Assembly: GCA_035293245.1 (NCBI GenBank)
Contig: DATDOO010000223.1
Coordinates: 1 to 53,369 of the forward strand
Length of the DNA stretch: 53,369 nucleotides
Source of the DNA: DATDOO01 sp035293245
GTDB taxonomy: Bacteria; Pseudomonadota; Gammaproteobacteria; Methylococcales; Methylococcaceae
Direction of reading: 5' to 3'
Shown: positions 35,467-44,713 of the stretch, one piece after another
How the letters are laid out: every line of letters begins with the position of its first letter
How positions within the stretch are numbered: the first letter of the stretch is position 1
Notes under the pieces: generated by a model
Database searches by the model: none
What the model was told of the DNA's origin: nothing
Seen by the model: the letters and a program-made list of their open reading frames with translations, nothing else
Program-made: the position numbers and the translations under genes

Positions 35467-35613
35467 GGCGTTTTCGAAGGTGTTCCGGATGCGGGGCGGA
35501 TGGTAACCGCGCGGACGGGTGCGGTTCCAGCGCCGGCGGCGGGATAAAACTTGAAACGGTCCGGCCGGGACGGCCACAATCCTCACTCCGACCCACCTGC
35601 GTCCGGTATTCCC

Positions 35614-36039
35614 ATGGCTTTGGCTTCCACCAGCAAAACCCTCGCCCTCGCCACCCGCGGCCGCGGCCTCACGGACTTCACCCACGCGGTGCGCCAGTTC
35701 GTGGGCGACAGCGCCCTGCGGAACGGCCTGCTCACCGTCTTCTGCCGCCACACCTCGGCGAGCCTGCTTATCCAGGAAAACGCCGACCCCGACGTGCGCG
35801 CCGACCTGGAACGCTTCTTCGCGCGCCTGGTTCGGGACGGCGCCCCGCTTTTCGAACACACTCTGGAAGGTTCCGACGACATGCCTGCCCACGTGCGCAC
35901 CGCACTGACCCAAACCCAGCTCTCCATTCCTCTCCTCGACGGCCGGCTCGCCCTCGGCGCCTGGCAAGGGATTTATCTGTGGGAGCATCGCACCGCGGGG
36001 CACCGCCGGGAGGTGGTCCTGCACCTCCTCGGCGAATAG
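35614..36039 (+). CDS. yjbQ: YjbQ/UPF0047 family protein
   Basis: A 141-residue protein of the YjbQ (UPF0047) family: C-R-H-T-S-A-S-L-L-I-Q-E-N near 49-61, S-D-D-M-P-A-H near 89-95, and G-x-W-Q-G-I-Y-L-W-E-H-R near 118-129, which give the conserved cysteine and histidine pocket. In some bacteria this family has been assigned a secondary thiamine-phosphate-synthase activity. ATG 35614 opens the conserved region; the upstream in-frame codons are not conserved. The next gene starts 16 nt downstream. Confidence 0.88.
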   Translation: MALASTSKTLALATRGRGLTDFTHAVRQFVGDSALRNGLLTVFCRHTSASLLIQENADPDVRADLERFFARLVRDGAPLFEHTLEGSDDMPAHVRTALTQTQLSIPLLDGRLALGAWQGIYLWEHRTAGHRREVVLHLLGE

Positions 36040-36055
36040 CCCCTTGGCCTTTCGG

Positions 36056-36697
36056 ATGAACGACCGCATGTCCGCAGAAGACGCCACCCGCACCACCCAG
36101 CGCCGCTACGACCGGATCGCCTTCTGCTTCGACGCGCTCGAAGCCCTGATGGAAAGGCGTTTCCGGCCCTGGCGGCACGCCTTGTGGGCCAGGGTTCCGC
36201 CCGGGCGGGTGCTGGAAATCGGCGTCGGCACCGGAAAAAACCTGCCCCACTACCCACCGGGCGCGGCGGTGACGGCCGTCGACCTGAGTGCGGGCATGTT
36301 GTGGCGCGCGCTGAAGCGTAAGGAGCAACTTGGGGCTGAAGTTTCCCTGTCCCAGATGGATGCCCAGCAACTTGCGTTTCCGGACGGCAGCTTCGACGCC
36401 GTCGTCGGCACCTTCGTTTTCTGTTCCGTGCCCGATCCGGTCGCCGGCTTGCGCGAACTGAAACGGGTGCTGAAGCCCGGCGGCAGGATTTTCCTGCTGG
36501 AACACGTGCGCAGCGAGCAACCCGTTCTGGGGTGGTGCATGGATCGTCTCAATCCGCTCGTAGTGCGGCTGGTGGGCGCGAACATCAACCGCCGCACCGT
36601 GGAGAACTGCCGTCAGGCGGGTCTGCTATTGGATTCGGTTGAAGAGCTGACCCCCGGTGGGCTGGTGCTCCGTCTGGAACTCAAATCAATTCATTGA
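36056..36697 (+). CDS. Class I SAM-dependent methyltransferase (UbiE/PmtA-like)
   Basis: About 213 residues. Motif I is L-E-I-G-V-G-T-G near 53-60, with V-D-L-S-A-G-M near 75 and the late motif L-K-P-G-G-R-I near 137. The R-R-Y-D-R-I-A-F-C-F-D start is typical of UbiE- or phospholipid-methyltransferase-like enzymes. The last 17 nt overlap the 3' end of the convergent membrane-protein gene. A TTG at 36044 and an ATG at 36068 are other possible starts. Confidence 0.75.
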   Translation: MNDRMSAEDATRTTQRRYDRIAFCFDALEALMERRFRPWRHALWARVPPGRVLEIGVGTGKNLPHYPPGAAVTAVDLSAGMLWRALKRKEQLGAEVSLSQMDAQQLAFPDGSFDAVVGTFVFCSVPDPVAGLRELKRVLKPGGRIFLLEHVRSEQPVLGWCMDRLNPLVVRLVGANINRRTVENCRQAGLLLDSVEELTPGGLVLRLELKSIH

Positions 36698-37946
36698 CCG
36701 CCAGAGCAGCCGCGCCGGCAAGAATGGAGAGCGTAAACACCCCGCCCACGACGCGCGCCATCGTCCCGCCCGCAATGAAGGCGGCCAGCAGTCCCTTGAC
36801 CAGGGTATTGGCCGCCGACGCCAGCACGATGGCGTAGGTCGCGGTGTCCATGCCCAGCGACTCGCCGGCCAGCGGGGCGATGGAGAGGGTGATGGCGTCC
36901 ACGTCGCTCATGCCCGAGATCCCCGCCAGCAGGTAAAGCCCCGCGCTGCCGTAGCGGTCGGCGAGGACGCGCGTCAGCAGCAGGATGACGGCCAGCAGCG
37001 CCCCGAAGCGCAGCGCCACGCCGAATTCGAAGGGATTGACCAGCAGCATGGCTTCCTCTTCCAGTTCGTCGCAGCAGCCGCGCAGCTGCCAGTACAGGGA
37101 GAGGTAGCCGACGCCGGCCATGGCCAGCAGCGGTGCGGCCAATGGCTTGAGCAGCGCGGGCTGGACGAATCCCACCACCAGCAGCATGCGCACAAACATG
37201 GTCGCCGAGGCGGCGCACACGCCGGCGGCGGCGAGGCGGTGCAGCGCGGGGTGCTTCTTGGCCAGCCGGGACAGGCTCAGGGTCGCCGCCGTCGAAGACG
37301 CCAGGCCCGCGAACAGGCCGGTCAGCAGGATGCCCCGGCCGGCGCCGACGGTCTTGATGGCGAAATAGCCGGAAAAGGAAATGGCGCTGATGAGCACCAC
37401 CATCCACCAGATCTTGTAGGGATTGAGCGCTTGCCAGGGGTCGAAGGTGCGGTCGGGCAGCACCGGCAACAGCACCACGGAAATCAGCAGCAGCATGAAC
37501 GTCGCGTTCAGTTCGCGCGGCTCCAGGCGGCGCAGCCAGCCGTGCAGCACCGGCTTGAGCCCGAGCAGCACGGTAGTGAGCACCGATGCGGCAGCCGCCA
37601 GCGCCAGATGGCCGGCCATGGCCAGCGCGCCGAGGGCGAAGGCGACGAGCGCCGCGACCGGGGTGGTGATGCTGTAGTTGTTCTTGCCGCGGATTTCCAG
37701 CACGGCGCCGGCCACGATGAGCAGGGCGAAGGCGCCGAAAGCCACGGCCAGCGTCAGCGGGCCGTGGGCGGCGGAAAGGAGCTGCCATAAGGCCCCCAGC
37801 AGGCTGATCAGGCCGAAAGTACGAATGCCGGCGACCCGTGAGCCTTCCTCCCCGCCGCGCTCCGTCCAGCCGCGCTGCAGCCCGATGAGCAATCCGAGGG
37901 CCAGGGCGATGAGGAGATTGCGGAATTCCAGGGGATAGTCGTTCAT
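36681..37946 (-). CDS. MgtC/SapB and DUF4010 membrane protein
   Basis: A 421-residue integral membrane protein with about twelve hydrophobic segments. The N-terminal part (R-N-L-L-I-A-L-A-L-G-L-L-I-G-L-Q-R-G-W, A-G-I-R-T-F-G-L) is the MgtC/SapB domain; the remainder is DUF4010. No transport activity is firmly known for the family. Its 3' end overlaps the convergent methyltransferase gene by 17 nt. Confidence 0.85.
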   Translation of the reverse strand: MNDYPLEFRNLLIALALGLLIGLQRGWTERGGEEGSRVAGIRTFGLISLLGALWQLLSAAHGPLTLAVAFGAFALLIVAGAVLEIRGKNNYSITTPVAALVAFALGALAMAGHLALAAAASVLTTVLLGLKPVLHGWLRRLEPRELNATFMLLLISVVLLPVLPDRTFDPWQALNPYKIWWMVVLISAISFSGYFAIKTVGAGRGILLTGLFAGLASSTAATLSLSRLAKKHPALHRLAAAGVCAASATMFVRMLLVVGFVQPALLKPLAAPLLAMAGVGYLSLYWQLRGCCDELEEEAMLLVNPFEFGVALRFGALLAVILLLTRVLADRYGSAGLYLLAGISGMSDVDAITLSIAPLAGESLGMDTATYAIVLASAANTLVKGLLAAFIAGGTMARVVGGVFTLSILAGAAALAVNELI

Positions 37947-37954
37947 CGGCCGGC

Positions 37955-38866
37955 TCAGGAAACCTGATTGGCCACGCCGTGCGGCACGTGTCCGGTCGCC
38001 ACGTGCGGGCTGGCCGACTCGCAATGGCCCTTCTGGTCGTCGAAGAAGATGTCCGCGCCGAAAGCGTGCAGAAACGGGCCCTTTTCCATGCCGCCGAGGA
38101 ACAGCGCCTCGTCGATGCGGATGTTCCAGGCGCGCAGGGTGCGCACCACCCGTTCGTGCGCCGGGGCGGAGCGGGCGGTGATGAGGGCGGTGCGGATCGG
38201 GGACTTTTCCGGGTCGAAGCGGGTCTGGATATGGTGCAGAGCGGCGAGGAACGACTTGAACGGCCCGCCGGACAACGGGGTTTTCGCCGCCAGCTTCTCG
38301 TTTTCCGTGAAGGCGTCCAGCCCCTGGGTCTTGTAAATGCGTTCCGATTCGTCCGAGAACAGCACCGCGTCGCCGTCGAAAGCGATGCGCAACTGGTCGG
38401 ACGGGTTGCCGTCGGGATTGGAGGACAGAATGGTGGCGGCGGCCTGTCCCGCGTCGAGGGCCTGGATCACATCCTGGGCGTGGCTGGAGAGGAACAGGTG
38501 GGCGTTGAAGGCCGCCACGTAAGCGAAGGGCGAATCGCCGCTGGTGAAAGCGGCGCGGGCGATGCGCAGTTGGTGATGCTGGATGGAATTGAAAATGCGC
38601 AGCCCCGTGTCGGCGCTGTTGCGCGAGAGGAGAATCACTTCCACCACTGGAGACGGCAATTCCCCGTTGAGCGCCAGCAGCTTCTTGACCAGGTTGAAGG
38701 CCACGCCGGGCGCGAGCGGCTCATCCTCCCGCTCGATCTGGTAACGGCAGAACGCTTCCTTGCCTTCGGTCTCGAAAATCCGGTGCGACTCGTCCAGGTC
38801 GAACAGCGCCCGTGAGGAGATGGCGACGACCAGCTTGCGCTCGGTGGGCGGAGAGGGTTGGGCCAT
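37955..38866 (-). CDS. 5'-nucleotidase-like HAD-type protein
   Basis: A 303-residue protein of the cytosolic 5'-nucleotidase type (NT5C1-like): V-A-I-S-S-R-A-L-F-D-L start, R-I-A-F-D-G-D-A-V-L-F near 160-170, and A-D-I-F-F-D-D-Q near 275-282, i.e. the Asp-rich HAD motifs. It would dephosphorylate nucleoside monophosphates. It lies 8 nt upstream of the MgtC/DUF4010 gene on the same strand, so the two may be co-transcribed. Confidence 0.82.
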   Translation of the reverse strand: MAQPSPPTERKLVVAISSRALFDLDESHRIFETEGKEAFCRYQIEREDEPLAPGVAFNLVKKLLALNGELPSPVVEVILLSRNSADTGLRIFNSIQHHQLRIARAAFTSGDSPFAYVAAFNAHLFLSSHAQDVIQALDAGQAAATILSSNPDGNPSDQLRIAFDGDAVLFSDESERIYKTQGLDAFTENEKLAAKTPLSGGPFKSFLAALHHIQTRFDPEKSPIRTALITARSAPAHERVVRTLRAWNIRIDEALFLGGMEKGPFLHAFGADIFFDDQKGHCESASPHVATGHVPHGVANQVS

Positions 38867-38946
38867 GGTTGCGAGCCCTCGGTAGGTGCGCGACGGGTGG
38901 AAGAAGACGCTCCGCGTGATTCTGTACCGGTTTACGCGGAGCGCCG

Positions 38947-39276
38947 TTACGCTTCGGCGCCGCTCTTCGCGGCCAGAGCGTCGAAGCGCCGCACTTGCCG
39001 CGTACCGAACAGAAACAGTTCCATGCCGGTTTCCACGACGGCTTCGCACAGGCTGGCGCGCTTCCACAGCGCGTAGCCCCCATAAGCCAGTACCCCGCAG
39101 GCGGCGGCCAAGGCCGGCACGGACGGCACCCCCAGCATCTGCAAGCCGCGCGTTACCTGGTAAAGCACATCCAGGGGCAGGAGCAGGAACGTACCTTCGT
39201 AAATCATTGCGGAAAAGAGAAACAGGGAGAATGTGATGAACTGCAGCAGCTTGATCAGCGCGACATTGACCTTCAT
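38947..39276 (-). CDS. Small membrane protein of unknown function
   Basis: A 109-residue protein with two hydrophobic segments (about 8-35 and 55-70) and a basic C-terminus. I recognise no family. ATG at 39276 is chosen because it places the first membrane helix at the start. It stands 80 nt upstream of the nucleotidase gene on the same strand. Confidence 0.55.
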   Translation of the reverse strand: MKVNVALIKLLQFITFSLFLFSAMIYEGTFLLLPLDVLYQVTRGLQMLGVPSVPALAAACGVLAYGGYALWKRASLCEAVVETGMELFLFGTRQVRRFDALAAKSGAEA

Positions 39277-39387
39277 GGGTATCGATAGTCCGGTTCGGGG
39301 AATACGCAAGCGGGAAAAACCGCCCTTTGAGCGCATTATAGCCCGAACGCTTAGGCCATTGAGCGGAACGGGGAATCCCCGAGTGCG

Positions 39388-41631
39388 TCAAACCGTGCGC
39401 GGAGAATCCGGCGTGCCGCGCTGGTCGAGGAACAGACGGCATTCCGCCGCGGGAACCGGCTCGCTGAAGTAATAGCCCTGGCCTTCATCGCAGCCTTGGG
39501 CCTGCAGGAACGCCAGTTGCTCGGCCGTTTCGATGCCTTCGGCGACGACGCGCAACCCCAGCCCGCGGGCCATCTGGATGATGGTTCGGGTGATCAGCGT
39601 GGCGTCGCCGTCGGGGATGCCGGCCACGAAGCCCCGGTCGATCTTCAGGGCGTGGATGGGCAGGCGCTGAAGATAGTTGAGCGAGGAAAAACCGGTGCCG
39701 AAGTCGTCCATGGCGATTTTCACCTGCATGTCCCGCAGCGCTTCCAGGGTGCGGATGCTGTGCTCCAGATTGGGCATGGTGGTGCTTTCGGTGATCTCCA
39801 ACTCCAGTTGCGCGGGGTCCAGTTCGGTTTCGCGCAGCAGGGCTCCGATGCGATAGGGCAGGTCCTTGAGCAGAAACTGGTGGGGCGAAAGATTCACGGC
39901 TACCCGCAGCTTGTCCATGCCTTGGCCATGCCAGGTCCTGATCTGGACGCAGGCCTGGCGCAGGATCCAGTCGCCCAATTCGTGGATGATGCCGATTTCT
40001 TCCGCGAGCGGGATGAACGACGCCGGTGCGACCAAGCCCCGTTGCGGATGCCGCCAGCGCATCAGGGCCTCCACCCCGCAGGGCGCGCCGGTTTTGATGT
40101 CGATCTGCGGTTGGTAATGCACTTCGATTTCACGCCGTTCCAACGCCCGCCTCAGGTCGTTTTCCAGACCCAGCCGTTCCGACGACCCATCCGACATTGT
40201 CCCCTCGAAAACCTGGAACTGGTTGCGTCCCTGGCCTTTGGCCTGGTACATGGCCGTATCGGCGTTCTTGATCAGGATTTCCGGCTCCTCGCCGTCGTCC
40301 GGATAGTGGCTGATGCCGATGCTCGCCCCGATGTAATAGGAATGTCCGTCCAGGTCGAGCGGCACGTTCAGCGCAGCCAGCAGCTTTTGCGCCACCAGTT
40401 CGCTGGTTTCGGTTTCCTTCACCCCCGGCAGCAGCACGGTGAATTCGTCGCCCCCCATGCGGGACACGGTGTCCACCTGCCGCATGCATTGCTTGAGCCG
40501 CTCGGCGACATGCTTGAGCAGGAGATCGCCGTAGTTGTGCCCCAGGGTGTCGTTGAGCAGCTTGAAGCGGTCGAGGTCGATGAACATCAGCCCGACCCGC
40601 TGGCCGTAACGGCGGGCCTGGGCGAGGGCGTGCCGCAGGCGGTCCTGGAACAGGTGGCGGTTGGGCAGGCCCGTGAGGGGGTCGTAATAGGCCAGATCGT
40701 GGAGCCGGCGGCGCACCTCTTCCTGGCGGGTGATGTCGGAAAAGATTCCGATGTAATTGCGCACCTGGCCGTGCGGTGTGCGGATGGTGAGGATGTCGAG
40801 CCATTCCGGATAGATTTCCCCGCTTTTGCGCCGGTTCCAGATTTCGCCTTCCCAACACCCTTTTTCGGTCAGGCCGGCCCACATCCGTTCGTAAAAGTCC
40901 CGATCCTGGCGGCCGGACTGGAGGATGCGCGGCGTGCGGCCCAGGATTTCCCGTCCGCGGTAGCCGGTAATGTGCTCGAAAGCGCGGTTGACGGAGAGAA
41001 CGCGGGTCTCGGCGTCGGTGACCATCACCCCCTGGGGGATGTGCTCCAGCACCGTCGTACCGAGGCGCATCTGGTCCTCGGCCTGGCGACGGCGGGTGAT
41101 GTCGGAAAACGTGGAGCGGCAGCCGACCGGTTTCCCGGAATCGTCACGCATGGGAACGCTCACGAGTTCCACCGGCAGGGAGGGCGCGTCGCGGCGCAAG
41201 AGTTCCAGTTCCACGACGGCTTCTTCGCCGCCGAAGACCCGCCGCAGGTGCCGGCCCAAGGCGTCGTGGTCGGTTTCCGCCACATACAGGAGGAAAGGTT
41301 TGCCCAGCAGCCGACCACGCGGGTAGCCGAACATTTCCGCGCCGGTCAGGTTGATCTCGCGGACGATGCCCTGGGGACTGAGACCCAGATAGCCGATGGG
41401 GGCGAAGTCGAAAAGATGGGCGTATTTCTGCCGGGAGTTTTCCAGCGTGCGCTGCATCTCCAGAAGCTCTTCATTCTGGGTGCGCAGTTCTTCCTGGTGA
41501 ACGCTGAGTTCCTGAAGCGTGGCGCGAAGCCGCTCATCCAACTGCTGGTGCTGGAACAGTTGCGCTTCCAGGTCCTTGATCCGGCGGCGCAGTTGTTCCG
41601 CATCGCCGGCATCGTCACCGAGGCGGCGCAT
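39388..41631 (-). CDS. PAS-GGDEF-EAL c-di-GMP turnover protein
   Basis: A 747-residue signalling protein with two PAS domains (about 60-180 and 185-310), a GGDEF cyclase domain and a C-terminal EAL phosphodiesterase domain. GGDEF is intact (S-R-M-G-G-D-E-F), with an R-x-x-D inhibitory site five residues before it. The EAL side keeps E-A-L in G-V-E-A-L-M-R-W, D-D-F-G-T-G and K-I-D-R-G-F-V. Both activities are possible; which one dominates is not visible. No membrane segment is present, so it is cytoplasmic. It lies 48 nt downstream of the CheB-CheR gene and is probably co-expressed. Confidence 0.9.
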   Translation of the reverse strand: MRRLGDDAGDAEQLRRRIKDLEAQLFQHQQLDERLRATLQELSVHQEELRTQNEELLEMQRTLENSRQKYAHLFDFAPIGYLGLSPQGIVREINLTGAEMFGYPRGRLLGKPFLLYVAETDHDALGRHLRRVFGGEEAVVELELLRRDAPSLPVELVSVPMRDDSGKPVGCRSTFSDITRRRQAEDQMRLGTTVLEHIPQGVMVTDAETRVLSVNRAFEHITGYRGREILGRTPRILQSGRQDRDFYERMWAGLTEKGCWEGEIWNRRKSGEIYPEWLDILTIRTPHGQVRNYIGIFSDITRQEEVRRRLHDLAYYDPLTGLPNRHLFQDRLRHALAQARRYGQRVGLMFIDLDRFKLLNDTLGHNYGDLLLKHVAERLKQCMRQVDTVSRMGGDEFTVLLPGVKETETSELVAQKLLAALNVPLDLDGHSYYIGASIGISHYPDDGEEPEILIKNADTAMYQAKGQGRNQFQVFEGTMSDGSSERLGLENDLRRALERREIEVHYQPQIDIKTGAPCGVEALMRWRHPQRGLVAPASFIPLAEEIGIIHELGDWILRQACVQIRTWHGQGMDKLRVAVNLSPHQFLLKDLPYRIGALLRETELDPAQLELEITESTTMPNLEHSIRTLEALRDMQVKIAMDDFGTGFSSLNYLQRLPIHALKIDRGFVAGIPDGDATLITRTIIQMARGLGLRVVAEGIETAEQLAFLQAQGCDEGQGYYFSEPVPAAECRLFLDQRGTPDSPRTV

Positions 41632-41679
41632 GCATCCTCCCCGTGCTCGGCGGGCGAGCGGGTGCGCGACATACCCGCC

Positions 41680-44646
41680 TCATGAGGCCGCCGGGCTTTT
41701 GACGATGGTGCAGGCGCCCGGCTCGCAGCACATGCCGATGAAAACGCGCCGGCCGTTCACCCGCGATTCGCTGACGGTCAATTGCAACGCGATCCGCCTC
41801 CCGTCCTTGCGCAATCCCTCCACCAGGCGGGTTTTGCCCACGATGGATCCTTCGCCCGTGCGGAGGTAGCGAGTCAGATAGTCGTCGTGCTGATGGCGCA
41901 CCGGCTCCGGCATGAGGGCACTGACGTTGAGTCCCGCCACTTCGCTGGCGGAGTAGCCGAAAATGTTCTCTGCCGTGGGATTGAAGGTCTCGATGATTCC
42001 GTGCTCGGTAATGCTGACGATACCGTAGAGGACGTTGTTGAAAATGGCCCGCAGCAGCGCCTCGCTCTCGTGCAGTTCTTCCTGGGTGCGCAATTGACGG
42101 GTCTGGTCGTGGAACACCAGCACCGCCCCGGAACTGTTCTGGTGTTCGGAAAAATACGGCAGGACGCGCATCTGGTAAATGACGCCGTTGCTTTCGATGA
42201 CGCGCTCCAAGGATTCTTCCAGGTCGATGACCTTGAGCAGGTCGTCCCGCAGGGTAGGCAGCGCCAGCTTGCAGGGAATGGTGGTGATGACTTGGCCCAC
42301 GTCCAGGGAGCTTAGGGAAAACAGCTTGCGCGCCTGGGGGGTGAAGCGGGTGACCTTGAGATCCTTGTCCACCACCAGCAGCGGGTCGCCGACGCTGCCG
42401 AGGATGTTTTCCATGTCCGTGTTGGCCGCGGCCAGTTCGGCTGACTTGACCTGCAGTTCCTCGTTGACGGTGGTGAGCTCTTCGTTGGTGGACTGGAGTT
42501 CCTCGTTGGCGGTTTCCAGTTCCTCGTTGGAAGATTGCAACTCCTCGTTGGCCGACTGCAATTCCTCGTTGAGGGACTGAAGCTCCTCGTTGGCGGTTTC
42601 CAGTTCCTCCACGGTGGTCTGGAGCCGCTCGCGGGTCATGGCCAGTTCTTCCTCCAGTTCCCTCAGCCGCGGGTCTTCCGAACCCGCTTCCGCGGTGAAG
42701 GCTGGAACGTCGCTGGGTAACAGGTCCTCCTCGAAGAGCACCAGCAGCGCCCCATTGGCGGGATCGGCCTGCACCAGCGGCCGCACATGGATGTTGATGG
42801 CCCGGTCGCCTTCCTTGCCCGGCATGCGCAACCTTCCGCTGCGCAAGGGCAGCCGTTCCCGCGCCGCTTTGTAGACCAGGGTGCGCACGTCCAGACGCAG
42901 TTCGTCCCGGGCCAGGTTGACGATGTTGAGGTCCGCGTCGCCGGGCCGAAGGCGCAGATAGGGATCCACGTCCCCGAGCACGTGACGCAACTGCAGGCGC
43001 TCGTCGATCAGCACCCCGCAGGGGCTGTAGACCTCCATGATCGCCGAGTGGATGAGGTCCTTGATGGTCGGCGCCTTTTCCGGTTTGAAGGCCTCCATGT
43101 TGGGTTGGTAGCGGGTGGTGGGGAAATAGTCTTGCAGGCCCTGCTGGGAGGAGGGGAGGGTTCCCTTGCGGCGGAATACCTTCCAGCGCTTGTTGAGGGG
43201 TTCGAACAGGTCGGCGAACTCGCCGATGGATTCGGATTTGCCCAGGAACAGGTAGCCTCCGGGGTTGAGGACGTAGTGGAACATGGGCAAAAGCCGCTTC
43301 TGCACCCGTGCCTGGAAATAAATCAGCACGTTGCGGCAACTGATGAGGTCAAGCCTGGAGAAGGGCGGGTCCTTGAGCATGTTCTGCTTGGCGAACACCA
43401 CCATCTCCCGGATGCCCTTGACGACCTGAAAGCTGCTTTCCACGCGGCTGAAGTAGCGCTCTAAAATGGCTTCGTCTACCTCGGCGATGCTGCTGTCCGG
43501 ATAAATGCCTTTCCTGGCGCGCAGGATGGCGTCCTCGTCCAGGTCGGTGCCGAAAATCTGGATGTGGAACTCGCTCTTGCGCGCTCCCAGCAGCCTGTCC
43601 AGCAGAATGGCGATGGAGTAAGGCTCTTCGCCGGAAGCGCAGCCGGCGATCCAGATGCGGATGTCGTCGCCGGGGTTCTTGCTTTCGATGAGACCCTTCA
43701 GCGCGCTTTCCAGGGAGCGGAACGCCTCCTCGTCGCGGAAAAAGGCGGTGACCGAGATGAGGATGTCCTGCTGCAACAAGTCCAGTTCGTTGGCGGATTT
43801 TTCCAGGTAAGCCAGGTAGTCGGGCAGGGTGTCCAGTTTGTGGATGGCCATGCGGCGCTTGATGCGCCGCTCCAGGGTGTTGACCTTGTAATCCGCGAAA
43901 TCGGCGCCGGTGCGGGCGAGCAGCATCCGCAGGATGCGGTGCATGTCGTCGGGTACCTCGCCTTCCTGCAGGGTGAGGAAATTGCCGCGGGGATGGCGAG
44001 TGATCTCGATGAGTTCGAGGCCGATCTTTTCCGGCGGCAACACCAGGTCCACGTGCCGGGTGGAAATGGCCGACTGGGGCATGCCGTTGAACTTGCTGGT
44101 GGCCGGGTCCTGAACGATGGTGATGCCGCCGCCGGCCTTGAGGGCGCGGATGCCGCCGGCGCCGTCGGAACCAGTCCCGGACAGGATGATGCCCACGGCA
44201 TTCTCGCCTTTGTCCTCCGCCAGTGAAGTAAAGAAATAGTCGACCGATGGCTTGGGGCCGATGGGGGCGGTGGGATTGGAAAGCTTGAGCTTGCCGGCGG
44301 CAATGGTGACGTTCTTGCCCGGTGGGCACAGGTAGATTTCCCCGGGACTCACTTCCTGGCCGTGCTTGATCTCCATGACCTTCATGGGGGTGCTGCCCGC
44401 CAACAGCCCCACCAGCATGCTGCGGTGTTTGGGGTCCAGATGCTGGGCGATCACATAGGTCAGATTGGCCTTCGCCGGTAGGTTGGGGAGGAGCAGCTTG
44501 AGGGCTTCCAGGCCGCCGGCGGATGCGCCGATACCTACCACCACCAGGGTATCCTGACCGCCGTCCAGTTCTTCCGGATCGACGGGGAGTACCTCGGGTG
44601 GCGCCTCGTCAGCATCGATTACGACGTTCTTGCTTCTTTTGGCCAT
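41680..44646 (-). CDS. CheB-CheR hybrid with coiled coil and PAS domains
   Basis: A 988-residue cytoplasmic protein. Residues about 34-220 form a CheB methylesterase domain with the triad Ser42 (G-A-S-A-G-G), His69 and Asp161 (G-T-G-S-D-G). Residues about 240-505 form a CheR methyltransferase (I-A-G-C-A-S-G-E-E, D-L-I-S-C-R-N-V). A remarkable coiled coil of repeated E-L-Q-S-x-N-E units follows (about 650-730), and the C-terminal quarter holds PAS domains. Hybrids like this lack a receiver domain and their targets are largely unknown. Its neighbour makes or breaks c-di-GMP. Confidence 0.9.
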   Translation of the reverse strand: MAKRSKNVVIDADEAPPEVLPVDPEELDGGQDTLVVVGIGASAGGLEALKLLLPNLPAKANLTYVIAQHLDPKHRSMLVGLLAGSTPMKVMEIKHGQEVSPGEIYLCPPGKNVTIAAGKLKLSNPTAPIGPKPSVDYFFTSLAEDKGENAVGIILSGTGSDGAGGIRALKAGGGITIVQDPATSKFNGMPQSAISTRHVDLVLPPEKIGLELIEITRHPRGNFLTLQEGEVPDDMHRILRMLLARTGADFADYKVNTLERRIKRRMAIHKLDTLPDYLAYLEKSANELDLLQQDILISVTAFFRDEEAFRSLESALKGLIESKNPGDDIRIWIAGCASGEEPYSIAILLDRLLGARKSEFHIQIFGTDLDEDAILRARKGIYPDSSIAEVDEAILERYFSRVESSFQVVKGIREMVVFAKQNMLKDPPFSRLDLISCRNVLIYFQARVQKRLLPMFHYVLNPGGYLFLGKSESIGEFADLFEPLNKRWKVFRRKGTLPSSQQGLQDYFPTTRYQPNMEAFKPEKAPTIKDLIHSAIMEVYSPCGVLIDERLQLRHVLGDVDPYLRLRPGDADLNIVNLARDELRLDVRTLVYKAARERLPLRSGRLRMPGKEGDRAINIHVRPLVQADPANGALLVLFEEDLLPSDVPAFTAEAGSEDPRLRELEEELAMTRERLQTTVEELETANEELQSLNEELQSANEELQSSNEELETANEELQSTNEELTTVNEELQVKSAELAAANTDMENILGSVGDPLLVVDKDLKVTRFTPQARKLFSLSSLDVGQVITTIPCKLALPTLRDDLLKVIDLEESLERVIESNGVIYQMRVLPYFSEHQNSSGAVLVFHDQTRQLRTQEELHESEALLRAIFNNVLYGIVSITEHGIIETFNPTAENIFGYSASEVAGLNVSALMPEPVRHQHDDYLTRYLRTGEGSIVGKTRLVEGLRKDGRRIALQLTVSESRVNGRRVFIGMCCEPGACTIVKSPAAS

Positions 44647-44683
44647 CGATTGCCCCGGACTTTTTTATGGTTTTTCCGATCGT

Positions 44684-44713
44684 ATTATCGATGCAGTCCG
44701 GTTTATTCGGCAA
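44684..44713 (-). promoter_or_regulatory. Candidate sigma-70 promoter for the CheB-CheR gene
   Basis: Read on the minus strand, TTGCCG (44713-44708) and GATAAT (44689-44684) are separated by 18 nt, a fair match to -35 and -10. The transcript would start near 44677, about 31 nt before the start codon. Confidence 0.4.

Noticed and set aside
36657..37790. Gln/His-rich plus-strand open frame opposite the MgtC/DUF4010 gene
   Set aside because: Low-complexity shadow of hydrophobic codons on the other strand.
39496..41685. 729-codon plus-strand open frame opposite the GGDEF-EAL gene
   Set aside because: His/Gln/Val-rich shadow; the minus-strand gene contains intact domain motifs.
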